A stretch of 64,000 bases of DNA from Candidula unifasciata (taxonomy: Eukaryota; Mollusca; Gastropoda; Stylommatophora; Geomitridae), in assembly GCA_905116865.2 (NCBI GenBank), contig CAJHNH020002460.1:81239-145238 (forward strand), given 5' to 3'. Position numbers and translations under genes: made by a program. This document shows, piece by piece, positions 36,401-41,599 of this stretch. Position 1 is the first letter of the stretch. Every line of letters begins with the position of its first letter. Below the pieces are notes generated by a model that worked only from the letters and a program-made list of their open reading frames with translations, did no database searches and had not been told where the DNA came from.

Positions 36401-38600
36401 TCAGGCCCAACAAGTGATTGTGCTAACATCTGTGCTACATTAGCTTCCTGGTTGTGTTATTAGACGTTAACTGCATTCTCATTCGTCGTCTCATCCTTAG
36501 TTACCTCATCGAGGTGTTGGAGGAAGATATAAGGATCTTCTGCATGCTGTTTCTAATGTGCTGCATAAGTCAGTCTTTATTTCTTCAAGCCTACTTTTGA
36601 TGCCTTTATTCCATATTTTTTGTGTGTGCATGGTCTTCCCCTTGCTCTGTGTTCATTATATTTCTTCAGCATAGCTTTTTGTGATAGCTGGTTCCAAAGC
36701 ATTCTTGTGAGATGGCCTCACAATCTCATCTGTTGTACTTTCATCAACTGATGACTGGCTTTAGTCCTATTCCAGTGTTTCCCAAACCTTCTTGTGCCAT
36801 GCCCCACCTAAGCCTTTCTAACATTCTTATGCACCCCTATGTAATTTAAACTCTGTACGAATCTATTTGACCCCTTGACAATCAAATTACTCCCCTTGAC
36901 AATAAAACTGACCCCCTAAACAATAAAAATTGCCACCCTTAACAATTAAATTACTCCCCCTCAACAAAAACAAAACTGACTCCCTAAACAATAAAAATTG
37001 CCACCCTTAACAATCAAATTACTCCCCTTAACAATAAAACTGACCCCCTTAACAATAAAAATTACCACCCTTAACAATCAAATTACTCCCCTTAACTGAC
37101 CCCCTTAAGGATAAAATTGCCACCCTTAACAATCAAACTGATCCCATGTGGGTCATAGGCCCCATATTGGAAAACACTGTCCTAATCTTTATTGAATGTG
37201 TTTTTCATACAGACACATACACATCTCCTAAATTCTTCTTGAATTTCACTATATAGTTAAATGTTCCAACTGCTTTCTAGAATTGTCACAGATTTATCTT
37301 TAACATCACACTAATTAATCCACTAGTGGTTGATTACTTATTACTTCACTTATATCCAGTTTCGTCCTTTTTAGGACGAAATTTTTTGTTATTTGAAGCC
37401 CCACCCTGGCTTTTGCCAGGGGCCGCAATATAGGCAGGCCATAATTATGGCCAATTGTCTGAACGCGGTTTCTGGGACCTCTCCACGGCGATCCTCATCC
37501 ACATGGTGGCACTTTGTGTCATTGGGTGTTTATCGCTTGTGTGATGTCCTAGTGGGGTAGAAAGTCAGTCAGTCATCCACTAGTAGTTTAAAATAAATTC
37601 CCGTCCTTTTCAGGATGAAATTTTTCATTATTTGAAGCCCTACTCTGGTTTTCCTAGGGGCCGCAAAATAGACTGGCCATAAATATGGCCTAAAGGCTGA
37701 ACGTGGTTTCTGGGACCTCTCCACGGTGATCCTCACCCACAGGGTGGCACTTTGTGTCATCGGGTGTTTATTGCTTGTGTGATGTCCTGGTGGGGTAGAA
37801 AGTCAGTCAGCCGTAGTCCACTAGTATTGAACTCATCTCCTTGTGAGTTGCAATTTTGAGGCCCTTCCCTGGCTTTAGCCAGGAACCGCAATATAGCCTG
37901 GCCATTAATATGGCCTAAAGGCTGAATGCCGTTTCTGGAACCTCTCCACGGTGATCCTCATCCACATGGTGGTACTTTGTGTCATCGGGTGTTTATCACT
38001 TGTGTGATGTCCTGGTGGGGTAAAAGTACTACTACTACTAATTAATCATGCACACAAAATAAATTTTCATTGAAATAATCATACAAAGATTACCTGGTAA
38101 GCATTGCTGGATTCATCTTGAGCTACCACTTGTCTCAGCTCTGGGTAATCGTCTCCTTCATTGTTTATATTCTGATCAATGCTCTCAAAAGTATTCCCCT
38201 CCATCTGAACTAGAGATTCAGCCTTTTTCTCATCTTGTTGAAAAATGGCATTAGCTTTCTTAATCTCAGGGGGGCTGACTTCATTCAAGTATCTGCCATC
38301 TTCATTTTCAAAATATTCTCTTCTCTCTTCTTCTTGTAGATGATTCTCGTGACCATCCTCATTGACTTCCATAGGAATGTGACAGGTAATGTCTGTCTGG
38401 CTTGCTGCACTCTCTGTATAATTGACAACTTCATCTTCTGACTGAAGAAAATCATACACGGCCTGGTTTTCAGCTGGTCTCTCTTGATCCTCATCAAGAT
38501 CATCTTTGCCTGAATAATTTTCTTCAGTTTGGGTTACATGTGTGTGTTCCTCTTCTTCATTATTGTCAGGATTATCAGTGTCTTGCTCCCAATCTGCCAT
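4385..38600 (-). CDS. IQUB: IQUB, IQ motif and ubiquitin-like domain protein; complete 14-exon gene
   Basis: I recognise the translated exons as IQUB by near-continuous similarity to vertebrate IQUB over the folded part (for example [24 protein letters not shown] and the KPFLGGFR block). Exons in transcript order: 38094-38600, 34716-34746, 33548-33661, 32295-32429, 29907-30074, 22783-22979, 19047-19181, 16765-16975, 14742-14917, 13205-13375, 10245-10421, 8181-8429, 5838-6023, 4385-4561. All introns are GT/AG, every phase closes and the total is 2634 nt, giving 877 aa against about 790 in human. Domain order: acidic N-terminus (1-169), ubiquitin-like fold (about 218-300), IQ motif (about 433-446), charged helix (450-480), CxxC pair (689-716), conserved C-terminus. 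In mammals IQUB binds calmodulin and is part of axonemal radial spoke 1, needed for sperm motility. A role in cilia here is inferred from orthology. Confidence 0.95.
4940..5345 (+). mobile_element. Non-LTR retrotransposon 3' end fragment
   Basis: The open stretch reads [10 protein letters not shown] then [17 protein letters not shown], the RT C-terminal pattern (WxGH, GRPxxRW). It ends with agaagagaagaagaat. Lies in the IQUB intron between exons 13 and 14. Confidence 0.75.
5500..5660 (-). repeat. Family B partial (reverse)
   Basis: agagtgcatctgcctgagag, caacagtctgcaaac, tggattaacaaccaggactt. Confidence 0.6.
5838..6023 (-). CDS. IQUB: IQUB coding exon 13
   Basis: 186 nt, phase 0 to 0, encoding [20 protein letters not shown] through [18 protein letters not shown] and LEE. 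This is the highly conserved C-terminal region of IQUB. Acceptor tttcttaaacag, donor gtaaaa. Confidence 0.96.
6092..6214. mobile_element. Small foldback MITE
   Basis: About 40 bp at each end are inverted repeats of each other (cgcctccaaacgacaaatgt against gtttccatagtgaggcg and catttggagatga on the other arm), leaving about 45 bp between. No coding capacity. Superfamily unknown. Confidence 0.65.
6343..6493. repeat. (TA)n microsatellite with CA/TATACA interruption
   Basis: About 150 bp of alternating TA with a short cacacaca and tatacata core near 6402-6435. The Tyr-Ile frames across it are artefacts. Confidence 0.99.
6612..7262. repeat. 31-bp minisatellite derived from a LINE, about 21 units
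   Basis: The unit is cagacaaatatcttgaggg then aagaccatggag. It merges at the right end into LINE coding sequence, whose segment ggaagaccatggggcagac (7250-7268) is one unit in situ. Because 31 is not a multiple of three and the unit lacks stops, all three minus-strand frames stay open for over 200 codons and encode the same 31-residue repeat. I regard this as non-coding. Confidence 0.95.
7250..7440 (+). mobile_element. LINE RT C-terminus and 3' tail
   Basis: It reads [47 protein letters not shown], the same tail as in the fragments at 12745-12900 and 48322-48570. Directly abuts the 31-bp array. Confidence 0.8.
7790..8065 (-). mobile_element. LINE 3' end fragment, degenerate
   Basis: It matches the complement of the LINE tail (ttcactactgcagatataac, cttttgtgttcagtttttgt, aaatgccccaaccattgcag). 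No long frame. Confidence 0.65.
8181..8429 (-). CDS. IQUB: IQUB coding exon 12, CxxC...CxxC segment
   Basis: 249 nt, phase 0 to 0, starting [18 protein letters not shown]. Two CxxC pairs (residues 689/692 and 713/716) 20 residues apart look like a small zinc-binding knuckle. Human IQUB keeps the same pairs (CHSC, CRNC). Zinc binding is inferred, not shown. Acceptor ctcttcaacag, donor gtcagt. Confidence 0.95.
8465..9425. repeat. 39-bp minisatellite, about 24 units
   Basis: The unit is ataaactattccagaacttt then caaagaaaggccaatcata, with drift across the array. It begins directly upstream of IQUB exon 12 (36 bp before its acceptor), in the exon 11-12 intron. Confidence 0.95.
9730..9925 (-). repeat. 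Family B (reverse)
   Basis: gggaccaacattctgcacat, agcatggatgtgcatcgcag, catatgacacgcttg, then a C run. Confidence 0.65.
10008..10194 (+). mobile_element. SPIN/OC1-like hAT non-autonomous element, second copy
   Basis: It has the same termini and body as 33119-33311 (cagttctcaacctgctggtc at the left, ggattgagagccac at the right, acgaccctttcacaggggtc inside). Flanking octamers do not match, so it is an older insertion or has lost its duplication. Confidence 0.8.
10245..10421 (-). CDS. IQUB: IQUB coding exon 11
   Basis: 177 nt, phase 0 to 0, encoding [20 protein letters not shown] through [16 protein letters not shown]. It is nearly collinear with human EHECKLTQEILELIDRE and FNPEVAKYLK. Acceptor cttttgcctcag. 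The donor is the less common gtcggt. Confidence 0.96.
10440..10795. repeat. Degenerate gttaatgccataattaat array
   Basis: About 18-bp spaced cacagttaatgccataat units, irregular, starting 18 bp beyond IQUB exon 11 in the intron before it. A few units recur at 11020-11060. Confidence 0.85.
10780..11025 (-). mobile_element. LINE RT C-terminal fragment inserted in the array
   Basis: On the minus strand it gives [19 protein letters not shown] peptide and a downstream [17 protein letters not shown] segment. Repeat units of the flanking array resume on the right side. Confidence 0.5.
11195..11480 (+). mobile_element. SINE family C fragments (two)
   Basis: cctaaaatgggtaccgtgaa, agctgatgtgatgttgatca and again cctaaaatgggtaccagcta, gtgatgttgaccacatt. 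Confidence 0.6.
11545..11690 (+). repeat. Interspersed element family A, diverged
   Basis: accccaatccggctgttgtc, ggtttctgggacttgcatct, tcaatgggcggtcctggtgg. Confidence 0.65.
11941..13083. mobile_element. hAT-like DNA transposon with nested LINE fragment
   Basis: The left end taagactgtaccgaat mirrors the right end attcggtacagcccta (inverted TAGGGCTGTACCGAAT). Both subterminal regions are full of attcggccgaat-type palindromes. Flanks gtttttag (11933-11940) and gtatttag (13084-13091) form an 8-bp duplication with one mismatch. A LINE 3' end (12250-12905) sits inside. No transposase frame was seen. Confidence 0.7.
12250..12905 (+). mobile_element. Non-LTR retrotransposon 3' end (reverse transcriptase C-terminus), nested
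   Basis: Two frames carry typical RT-tail peptides: [19 protein letters not shown], then [20 protein letters not shown] and IHLREEW, with stops and a frameshift between. It continues to an aagaagaag tail at 12900. Confidence 0.8.
13205..13375 (-). CDS. IQUB: IQUB coding exon 10
   Basis: 171 nt, phase 0 to 0, encoding [20 protein letters not shown] through [16 protein letters not shown]. The final stretch is identical to vertebrate IQUB over at least 15 residues. Acceptor tttacccacag, donor gtaagt. Confidence 0.96.
13905..14110 (-). mobile_element. SINE family C (reverse)
   Basis: aagtaaaggacccctttcca, tagaccaatcagtgggtgat, acctgggacctactcaaggt, tgcgagg. Confidence 0.7.
14165..14520 (-). mobile_element. 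LINE 3' end fragment, degenerate
   Basis: ttcttcttctgcttctctag start, ccttctatccatcgcttgca, ttctgctgttgcg. It has RT-tail spacing but no frame. Confidence 0.45.
14622..14711 (-). pseudogene. IQUB: Partial tandem copy of IQUB exon 9
   Basis: This repeats the final 30 codons and donor of exon 9 at exactly 120 bp spacing. It is open in the right frame and differs by two amino acids (NYIT for NHIS). A possible acceptor (ctgatcag) precedes it, but the intron left between it and exon 9 would be only 30 nt, and read-through from exon 9 meets a TAA. It is therefore probably not spliced in. Confidence 0.8.
14742..14917 (-). CDS. IQUB: IQUB coding exon 9
   Basis: 176 nt encoding [10 protein letters not shown], then GAERKAAMC and [19 protein letters not shown], ending MNFLEK before gtaaga. 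It aligns with human FWRQEELTRIN and GAERKAALC. The last 90 nt and the donor are repeated immediately downstream (14622-14711). Confidence 0.95.
14988..15890. repeat. 43-bp minisatellite, about 21 units
   Basis: The unit is cacatatcagcacacattc then atgatgataaatatcatgtttgtt, over 95% alike between neighbours. Intron between IQUB exons 8 and 9, starting about 70 bp from exon 9. A higher-order pattern is visible (sub-blocks with gtcatg, ttttttc and atgaaaaat variants recurring every few units). Confidence 0.95.
16010..16225 (+). mobile_element. SINE family C
   Basis: ttggtggcacagtgactgga, ggttctaagtcgtcctggac, aaaggcagctggtgtaatgc. Confidence 0.55.
16765..16975 (-). CDS. IQUB: IQUB coding exon 8, IQ motif
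   Basis: 211 nt starting [17 protein letters not shown], an IQ-type calmodulin-binding motif in which Leu replaces the usual Ile before Gln. A highly charged helix rich in Lys and Glu ([18 protein letters not shown]) follows, then NPKT-like HPKTQADF. Acceptor tttttacag. Donor gtatgt leaves one base, which joins AA of exon 9. Confidence 0.94.
17040..18260 (-). mobile_element. LINE fragment with internal 85-bp tandem array
   Basis: The complement of a non-LTR RT region, heavily degraded. Between 17303 and 17815 a block gtagttccatcgccgctttc through taaatct repeats about six times with an 85-bp period, so the LINE itself was locally amplified. Located in the IQUB intron between exons 7 and 8. 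Confidence 0.7.
18405..18700 (+). mobile_element. Non-LTR (RNase H type) 3' end
   Basis: It reads [45 protein letters not shown] and then a (caaat)n-like tail. Related copies are at 21000-21230, 35690-35770 and 55130-55460. Confidence 0.65.
18690..18850 (+). repeat. Short interspersed repeat family B, partial
   Basis: Matches the 20638-20940 copy: ggtgaaaagtctagttgttt, acttctggactttggtcttg, ttccttgtctctcaggcag. Confidence 0.7.
18880..18990 (+). mobile_element. SINE family C fragment
   Basis: tttgggttcaaatctgcatc (B-box-like) followed by body fragments gcgttaaatgggtatctgga and gtcctggagtgtaaag. Confidence 0.5.
19047..19181 (-). CDS. IQUB: IQUB coding exon 7
   Basis: 135 nt, phase 0 to 0, encoding [20 protein letters not shown] and on to [10 protein letters not shown]. 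Human IQUB has TTSTQMTNIGVYVSN at the same place. Acceptor gttatttcag, donor gtaggt. Confidence 0.95.
20147..20169 (+). repeat. Poly(G) run of 23
   Basis: Uninterrupted G run in an IQUB intron. Could form a quadruplex; its length is likely unreliable in any read technology. Confidence 0.9.
20638..20940 (+). repeat. Short interspersed repeat family B, near full length
   Basis: It begins ttcttcttcgcgttcaccag, contains tgttcgtccacttccggact and ctgttggttccttgcctctc, and ends cccagaacccacacaggg. About 15 copies lie in the window on both strands. No tRNA-like head was seen and no open frame is kept. The (ttc)n end acts like a variable tail. Confidence 0.8.
21000..21230 (+). mobile_element. Non-LTR (RNase H type) 3' end
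   Basis: Contains ctgctgaagatgggggtaga, gggaatgtcccgagtgctgt and gatgtcgattc, the shared terminus of this family. Confidence 0.55.
21370..21945. repeat. 18-bp minisatellite, about 30 units
   Basis: The unit is catttaaggggtcatagc with catttaag, cacataag and cagcc variants. IQUB intron between exons 6 and 7. Confidence 0.93.
21955..22245 (+). repeat. Short interspersed repeat family B
   Basis: Contains agctataaactccagcagaa, gttcgtccacttctggactc, gactgttgattccttgcctc and ggaacccacatgggg. Confidence 0.75.
22400..22690 (-). mobile_element. LINE fragment, degenerate
   Basis: Similar to 31090-31190 (aagttttctccttcccatca, agattgtctccttctgatgt). No frame survives. Confidence 0.4.
22783..22979 (-). 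CDS. IQUB: IQUB coding exon 6
   Basis: 197 nt encoding [18 protein letters not shown], then [19 protein letters not shown] and FCRDTQT, the most conserved block of IQUB between the ubiquitin-like domain and the IQ motif. Acceptor ttgttttcag. Donor gtagtt follows AATATG, so it ends in phase 0. Confidence 0.95.
24600..24752 (+). repeat. 32-bp VNTR, left copy, about 5 units
   Basis: The unit is ctgccatcatatcggctg followed by ttttatttcctagg. It contains no spacers and no open frame of interest. Confidence 0.95.
25186..25424 (+). mobile_element. tRNA-derived SINE (family D), present only in the left copy
   Basis: The head has an A-box-like tggctaagtcgatg and a near-perfect B box ggttcgatccc (25239-25249); the body ends ctgtaaaggatacgcaactaac. 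The left flank tagatgtgatggctt and right flank tagatatgatggctt are the target duplication, and the right copy of the locus (29640-29655) has a single uninterrupted site. The head does not fold into a full tRNA with an acceptor stem, so it is not a tRNA gene. Confidence 0.85.
25665..25817 (-). pseudogene. IQUB: Damaged second copy of IQUB exon 5 (probable assembly duplicate)
   Basis: It aligns along its length to the intact exon at 29907-30074. Recognisable fragments are PIPDNK and, on the DNA level, the donor-side sequence ctgacagttataacatctgg. It carries many single-base losses and substitutions that merge into neighbouring runs, so the frame is broken several times. Flanking intron matches too. 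The error type and the nearby gap argue for an unpolished contig end or a second haplotype rather than a real extra exon. Confidence 0.85.
26484..26500. other. Assembly gap (17 N)
   Basis: A run of 17 N inside an IQUB intron. The sequence right of it (from 26501) matches the sequence starting at 23454, and the sequence ending at 26483 matches 30783, so the gap joins two copies of the same locus. The 17 N need not reflect a true length. Confidence 1.
26645..27288 (+). mobile_element. 644-bp LTR-like insertion present only in the right copy
   Basis: The corresponding place in the left copy (about 23595) lacks this sequence. It begins TGTCGCGTGC and ends GCACGTCACA, so it has TG/CA termini and imperfect inverted ends as in a retroviral-type LTR. 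An internal imperfect repeat (ggatccttgaaggacgt and ggatccttgaggacgtt) lies at 26778-26855. No open frame and no clear target duplication were seen; about 7 bases of the left copy (gaggcct) are missing at the right border. A solo LTR is the best guess. Confidence 0.55.
28305..29222 (+). repeat. 32-bp VNTR, right copy, about 28 units
   Basis: Same unit as at 24600-24752, with recurrent variants (cggctgctt, cggctgttt, cctagg or tctagg). It is flanked on both sides by the same sequence as the short array. Confidence 0.95.
29907..30074 (-). CDS. IQUB: IQUB coding exon 5, second half of ubiquitin-like domain (right-hand copy)
   Basis: 168 nt encoding [18 protein letters not shown] and onward to [10 protein letters not shown], the strand-turn-strand end of the ubiquitin-like fold and the linker after it. 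Acceptor cattcacag, donor gtcagt. This copy is intact. A second, damaged copy lies near 25665-25817 on the other side of the assembly gap. Confidence 0.94.
30310..30470 (+). mobile_element. SINE family D fragment
   Basis: It matches the body of the 25186-25424 SINE (gaccgtccagaaagtgatgg, ccagggg, tgtaaaagat) without the tRNA-like head. Present in both copies of the duplicated segment (degraded at 26040-26180). Confidence 0.75.
30480..31800 (-). mobile_element. Non-LTR retrotransposon RT remnant
   Basis: A minus frame at 30598-30855 reads [18 protein letters not shown] then [20 protein letters not shown], the end of an RT domain. Non-coding matches continue to about 31780 with stops. The left 300 bp lie in the duplicated block. 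Confidence 0.75.
31800..32290. repeat. AT-rich degenerate array (taccattaaacattaacata)
   Basis: Includes four near-identical 24-bp units (attaccattaaacataatac, catcc) at 32040-32135. It abuts the donor side of IQUB exon 4. Confidence 0.8.
32295..32429 (-). CDS. IQUB: IQUB coding exon 4, first half of ubiquitin-like domain
   Basis: 135 nt encoding [14 protein letters not shown] through MIMFSG. This is the beta-hairpin and helix of a ubiquitin fold and aligns with the corresponding human IQUB segment (VKVVLIPVGQ to RYSG). Acceptor ttcttgcag, donor gtaagt. The preceding exon's G completes GTC (Val), and one base is passed on. Confidence 0.93.
32700..32915 (+). repeat. Family B partial
   Basis: ttgtatgcagactgttgttt, ctgacttcgaaggaagcctc, gtgggtctattcttgtttcc. 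Confidence 0.7.
32950..33345 (-). mobile_element. SINE family C, interrupted by hAT
   Basis: Reverse copy: tgggtgatgtggtcaatatc, ctgggttgacctggaaggca, then cgtctagct, the hAT insert, and gctacaccacggcggc (A-box side of the tRNA-like head). Confidence 0.75.
33119..33311 (-). mobile_element. SPIN/OC1-like hAT non-autonomous element (193 bp)
   Basis: The ends are inverted (cagcgtttctgaacct and aggttgggagccactg). The inside carries the family-typical accctttcacaggggtcacc and aactgtattaaaggt. It is bounded by a perfect 8-bp duplication, gtctagct at 33111-33118 and 33312-33319, the hallmark of hAT insertion. The insertion splits a tRNA-derived SINE. Assignment to the SPIN/OC1 group is from remembered consensus features; no transposase is present. 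Confidence 0.85.
33548..33661 (-). CDS. IQUB: IQUB coding exon 3
   Basis: 114 nt between acceptor tgtgctattag and donor gtatct. It reads [15 protein letters not shown] and onward in the only open frame and leads into the ubiquitin-like domain with one base left over. The segment is weakly conserved and the assignment rests on phase, splice sites and position. Confidence 0.82.
34360..34585 (-). repeat. Family B (reverse)
   Basis: gcacgtctgcctgagaggtg, aagtggaaaaacaaccggaa, ttatagccggtgaatgc. Confidence 0.65.
34716..34746 (-). CDS. IQUB: IQUB coding exon 2, 31-nt microexon
   Basis: A 31-nt exon encoding [10 protein letters not shown] plus one base, between acceptor tttattccag and donor gtaagt. 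It was found because exon 1 ends in phase 0 while exon 3 is open only when entered with one base already used. This microexon supplies exactly that shift and creates the codon CAA (Gln) across the junction. No other candidate was seen in the intron. Confidence 0.8.
35690..35790 (+). mobile_element. Non-LTR (RNase H type) 3' terminus
   Basis: gcttatgggaatgtcccgag, tgctatgatgtcgattttta, followed by (attcaac)n as tail. Confidence 0.6.
35945..36225 (-). mobile_element. Non-LTR retrotransposon RNase H fragment
   Basis: The frame reads [20 protein letters not shown] then [17 protein letters not shown], with the PGNxGVxGNExxD motif of retroelement RNase H. Confidence 0.75.
36440..36800 (-). mobile_element. 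LINE fragment, degenerate
   Basis: ttcttcaagcctacttttga, ttcttcagcatagctttttg, tcttgtgagatggcctcaca. RT C-terminal spacing, no frame. Confidence 0.4.
36870..37145. repeat. Degenerate aacaataaaactgacccc array
   Basis: Units aacaatcaaattactcccct and aacaataaaaattgccaccc alternate, about 18-20 bp each. IQUB intron 1. Confidence 0.85.
37345..37575 (+). repeat. Interspersed element family A, copy 1 of a head-to-tail trio
   Basis: cgtcctttttaggacgaaat, aagccccaccctggcttttg, ggtttctgggacctctccac, gtcctagtggggtagaaa, then (gtca)n. Confidence 0.9.
37580..37810 (+). repeat. Interspersed element family A, copy 2 of trio
   Basis: Same structure; preceded by ccactagtag. gaagccctactctggttttc, aacgtggtttctgggacctc. 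Confidence 0.9.
37818..38030 (+). repeat. Interspersed element family A, copy 3 of trio
   Basis: Preceded by ccactagtat. ttgaggcccttccctggctt, tgaatgccgtttctggaacc, tgtcctggtggggtaaaagt. Ends 64 bp from IQUB exon 1. Confidence 0.9.
38094..38600 (-). CDS. IQUB: IQUB coding exon 1 (start codon, acidic N-terminus)
   Basis: Encodes residues 1-169, beginning [10 protein letters not shown]. The ATG at 38600-38598 lies in a strong context (gccATGG). Two bases upstream is a good acceptor (cattatttag), so the 13 extra residues of the longer open frame are probably intron and a 5' UTR exon should lie upstream. The segment is low-complexity, rich in Glu, Asp, Asn and Gln, and poorly conserved, as in other IQUB proteins. 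It ends in phase 0 at TACCAG followed by gtaatc. Confidence 0.9.
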
Positions 38601-38639
38601 GGCTAAATAATGTGCAAAGTAGAATGAACAAAAGAGCAA

Positions 38640-40130
38640 TCAATAGCTAAATAAACACATTAAAAAAAAAGCTTATTGACTGTCCCATTACATCTACAAC
38701 AATCATTTTAGCCTATGCAAACATAATGAATACTAGATATAGGAACATTACAAGAATGCCCCCTGCTATTCAGAGCCTGAAGATTTGATCAGAAATTAAT
38801 GAAATGTCACTACCAATCAGACAATAAAGTACAATGGCCAGAATAAAGGTTATCAGCAATAGATCTCCAACATTAAATCTCACACAGATTAAATTCTTTC
38901 TCAACCTGTTTTTTTTTTTTTTTTAAAGTCAATTTTTTTACATTACCCTGCCATTTTTTTATTACCTTCCTCTCCTACAGTGATTTTATATCAAAGCTAT
39001 GTCTATTAATTGTGTTTAAATAATTCACTTGTCTCATTTTTTTATTGTTTTTTTTAAAATTCCTTTTAACAACTATCTTGTCCTTCTCAGCATCACCAGA
39101 ACTTCCGAAATCAATTGTTTTCATTTTGTTTCTATGAAACACAATTTGTTCTTCTGTTCATCCACTTCTTCAGGGCCTCAGTCAAATTTTCGAACTGCTG
39201 GCTTACTGTCCACATTTCTGTGCCATGTAGTCTAGTTAAGCATTCATAATATCTGACAATTCTAATTTTCTTTGTCTTGTGTCTCGGCGTTTGGTTTTGT
39301 ATGCTCAGGTCAGACCCTCAGGTGGGCTGACTCTGTGAACTTGCATGTCAATTGCAGATCCTCTATGGTTCCCAACAGCTTACTCTGCACACTTTGCTCC
39401 TAAGGCCAGGTTTCTCTACGTAGGTTAAGAAATCTTGGTAATCTCAGTTTCAGCTTCATAGCAAACGGGTCACCCCATAGTTGCTCCACTTCTGTGCCAA
39501 CAAAAAAACACAGAATGTTCATCCAGACCCTTGTAGAAAGATTGACAGACTGCTGTCTCAGCAGATGCACTAGCATACATAAGCATTAAAAGCATACGGT
39601 AGCCATCAGAAGTCTGACATTAGAAATGCAGTTCATCATCGACGGTAGCAGAAGTTACTAACAAATCAGCAGTTGCACACATAATCAATTTTAATCACAT
39701 AAAGGCACCACCAATATTGCGACGCCAGGCCACGTGCCAGTTTTTTGAATCTGCAATTCATAACACCACGTTGGTCACAGTCGAAAAACATTCCAAATGA
39801 AATCTGCGGTTCACAGTGTCGCACCATGAACTCAACTCAGTAGCTGGGCGATTAAACTACATCCTTTCAGTGTGAAAATGGAGCAAAAATGAAACCGCCA
39901 CGGTCTGGCAGAAGCACAACAAATGTGCCACGACTCAAAACAGTAACTGTGCCTAGCGTCCATTTTGACTGGATGTTCTCATAGGTTAAGTACAGTAGTC
40001 AGGCCTGTGGAATGTGTTCATGCATTCTCACTCTGAATCATTTCAACTAATTTAGTGTTTTTATTATGACTTATTTGGCCACACTAATCTTTCAGCCTTC
40101 TATATTTAAAATCTGTTTCTAATCTTAGTA
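38640..40130. other. Region immediately upstream of IQUB exon 1; nothing recognised
   Basis: AT-rich with poly(T) runs near 38910-38990. No frame with support. By the first-exon model this is intron. Confidence 0.5.
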
Positions 40131-40137
40131 ATTTTTG

Positions 40138-40365
40138 TTCACCGTCCTTTTTAGGATGAAATTTTTCATTATTTGAAGCCCCACCCTGGCTCCTGCCGGG
40201 GGCCACAATATAGCCAGGCCATAAATATGGCCCAATGGCTGAACGCGGTTTCAGGGACCTCTTCACGGTAATCCTCATCCACATGGTGGCACATTGCATC
40301 ATTGGGTGTTTATCGCTTGTGTTATGTCCTGGTGGGGTAGAAAGTCAGTCAGTCAGTTTTTAATC
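40138..40365 (+). repeat. Interspersed element family A
   Basis: aagccccaccctggctcctg, gaacgcggtttcagggacct, gtcctggtggggtagaaagt. Confidence 0.9.
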
Positions 40366-40654
40366 TTTATCTTTTACAAAATGGCTGGATTTTTAGTTAA
40401 TTTCTCTGCATTCATGATTAAGATCATGTTTATCTATCATTACCAATCACTGTGTTCTGCTTATTTCTTTATTATAATTTTGTACAATTAACAAAATTTT
40501 AAATCTAAAACTTAAAAAAATAAAATAAAAAAACTTGGAAACTACTGACAATAACATTTTTTAATAACATTTTAAGGAAGCAAATAATAGTCAAACTGTG
40601 GTAAGTAAAAGTCCCTTTTTGTGCCAGTGGAAAATTAGGTATATTCTTCTTCTT

Positions 40655-40940
40655 CTTCTTCTTCGCGTTCACCAGCTGTACACTCTGGCGGAAAGTTCTG
40701 GTTGCTCGTCCACTACTGAACTGCAGTCCTGCTCCAGAACCTGAGTGTTGCATGTGCATCAGTTTTACAGATCTCATTCTCTTGAATACAGAATGTTGGT
40801 TTCTTGCCTCTCCGGCAGATGCACTCCGACTTCAAAGCAAGCTCCCCAATTAGTCGACTCTTACGACATGCTTTTGGGGAGGCAGTGGGTCTATTCTTGT
40901 TTTCCCCACAATGGAGCCCCGGAACCCACACGGGGGATTA
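40655..40940 (+). repeat. Family B, full length with long (ttc)n
   Basis: (ttc)6 then gcgttcaccagctgtacact, ctcgtccactactgaactgc, cttttggggaggcagtgggt, ggaacccacacggggg. Confidence 0.85.
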
Positions 40941-40969
40941 GGTATATGATATTAGACTTATTTTTTTAT

Positions 40970-41185
40970 GTGCCAATCAGCCTTGATGGGCGATGTGATC
41001 AACATCATGCTAGCTGCCTTTACTTCACAGCAATTGACTCTGTACATTGAAGGCTAGGTCGACTGGAAACCAAAGCCATTTTTTTCAAAAAATACCAGCC
41101 TTGATGAAGATTAGAACTCAAGAGACCTTTGGTCCAGCACCTCCCATGACACCCCATGTGGCTCCCAACACTGTAGCCTACCATG
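40970..41185 (-). mobile_element. SINE family C (reverse)
   Basis: ttgatgggcgatgtgatcaa, catgctagctgcctttactt, aggctaggtcgactggaaac. Confidence 0.65.
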
Positions 41186-41204
41186 CATTTTATTAGTGGC
41201 AACT

Positions 41205-41435
41205 AAGGAGTGACTGACTGACTTTCTACCCCACCAGGACATCACACAAGCGATAAACACCCGATGACACAAAGTGCCATCATGCGGATGAGGATCACCG
41301 TGGAGAGGTCCCAGAAACCGCGTTCAGACAATTGACCATATTGATGGCCTGCCTATATTGCGGCCCCTGGCAAAAGCCAGAGTGGGGCTTCAAATAACAA
41401 AAAATTACGTCCTAAGAAGGACGTAAGCGAAACGT
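41205..41435 (-). repeat. Interspersed element family A (reverse)
   Basis: taccccaccaggacatcaca, tcaccgtggagaggtcccag, aaagccagagtggggcttca. Confidence 0.9.
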
Positions 41436-41599
41436 TCGTCATTGTGTTAACTAAGGAGTGTGTTGGTATGACACCCTGGCTACAGCATCACATTAAACAC
41501 TTTAGCTACACAATTTAATCCACTATGAACAAGTTTACAAATGTTTTGATATGAGTTTGCTGAAGATCTATGCTCCACTGGGAGCTGAATGATAGGAGG

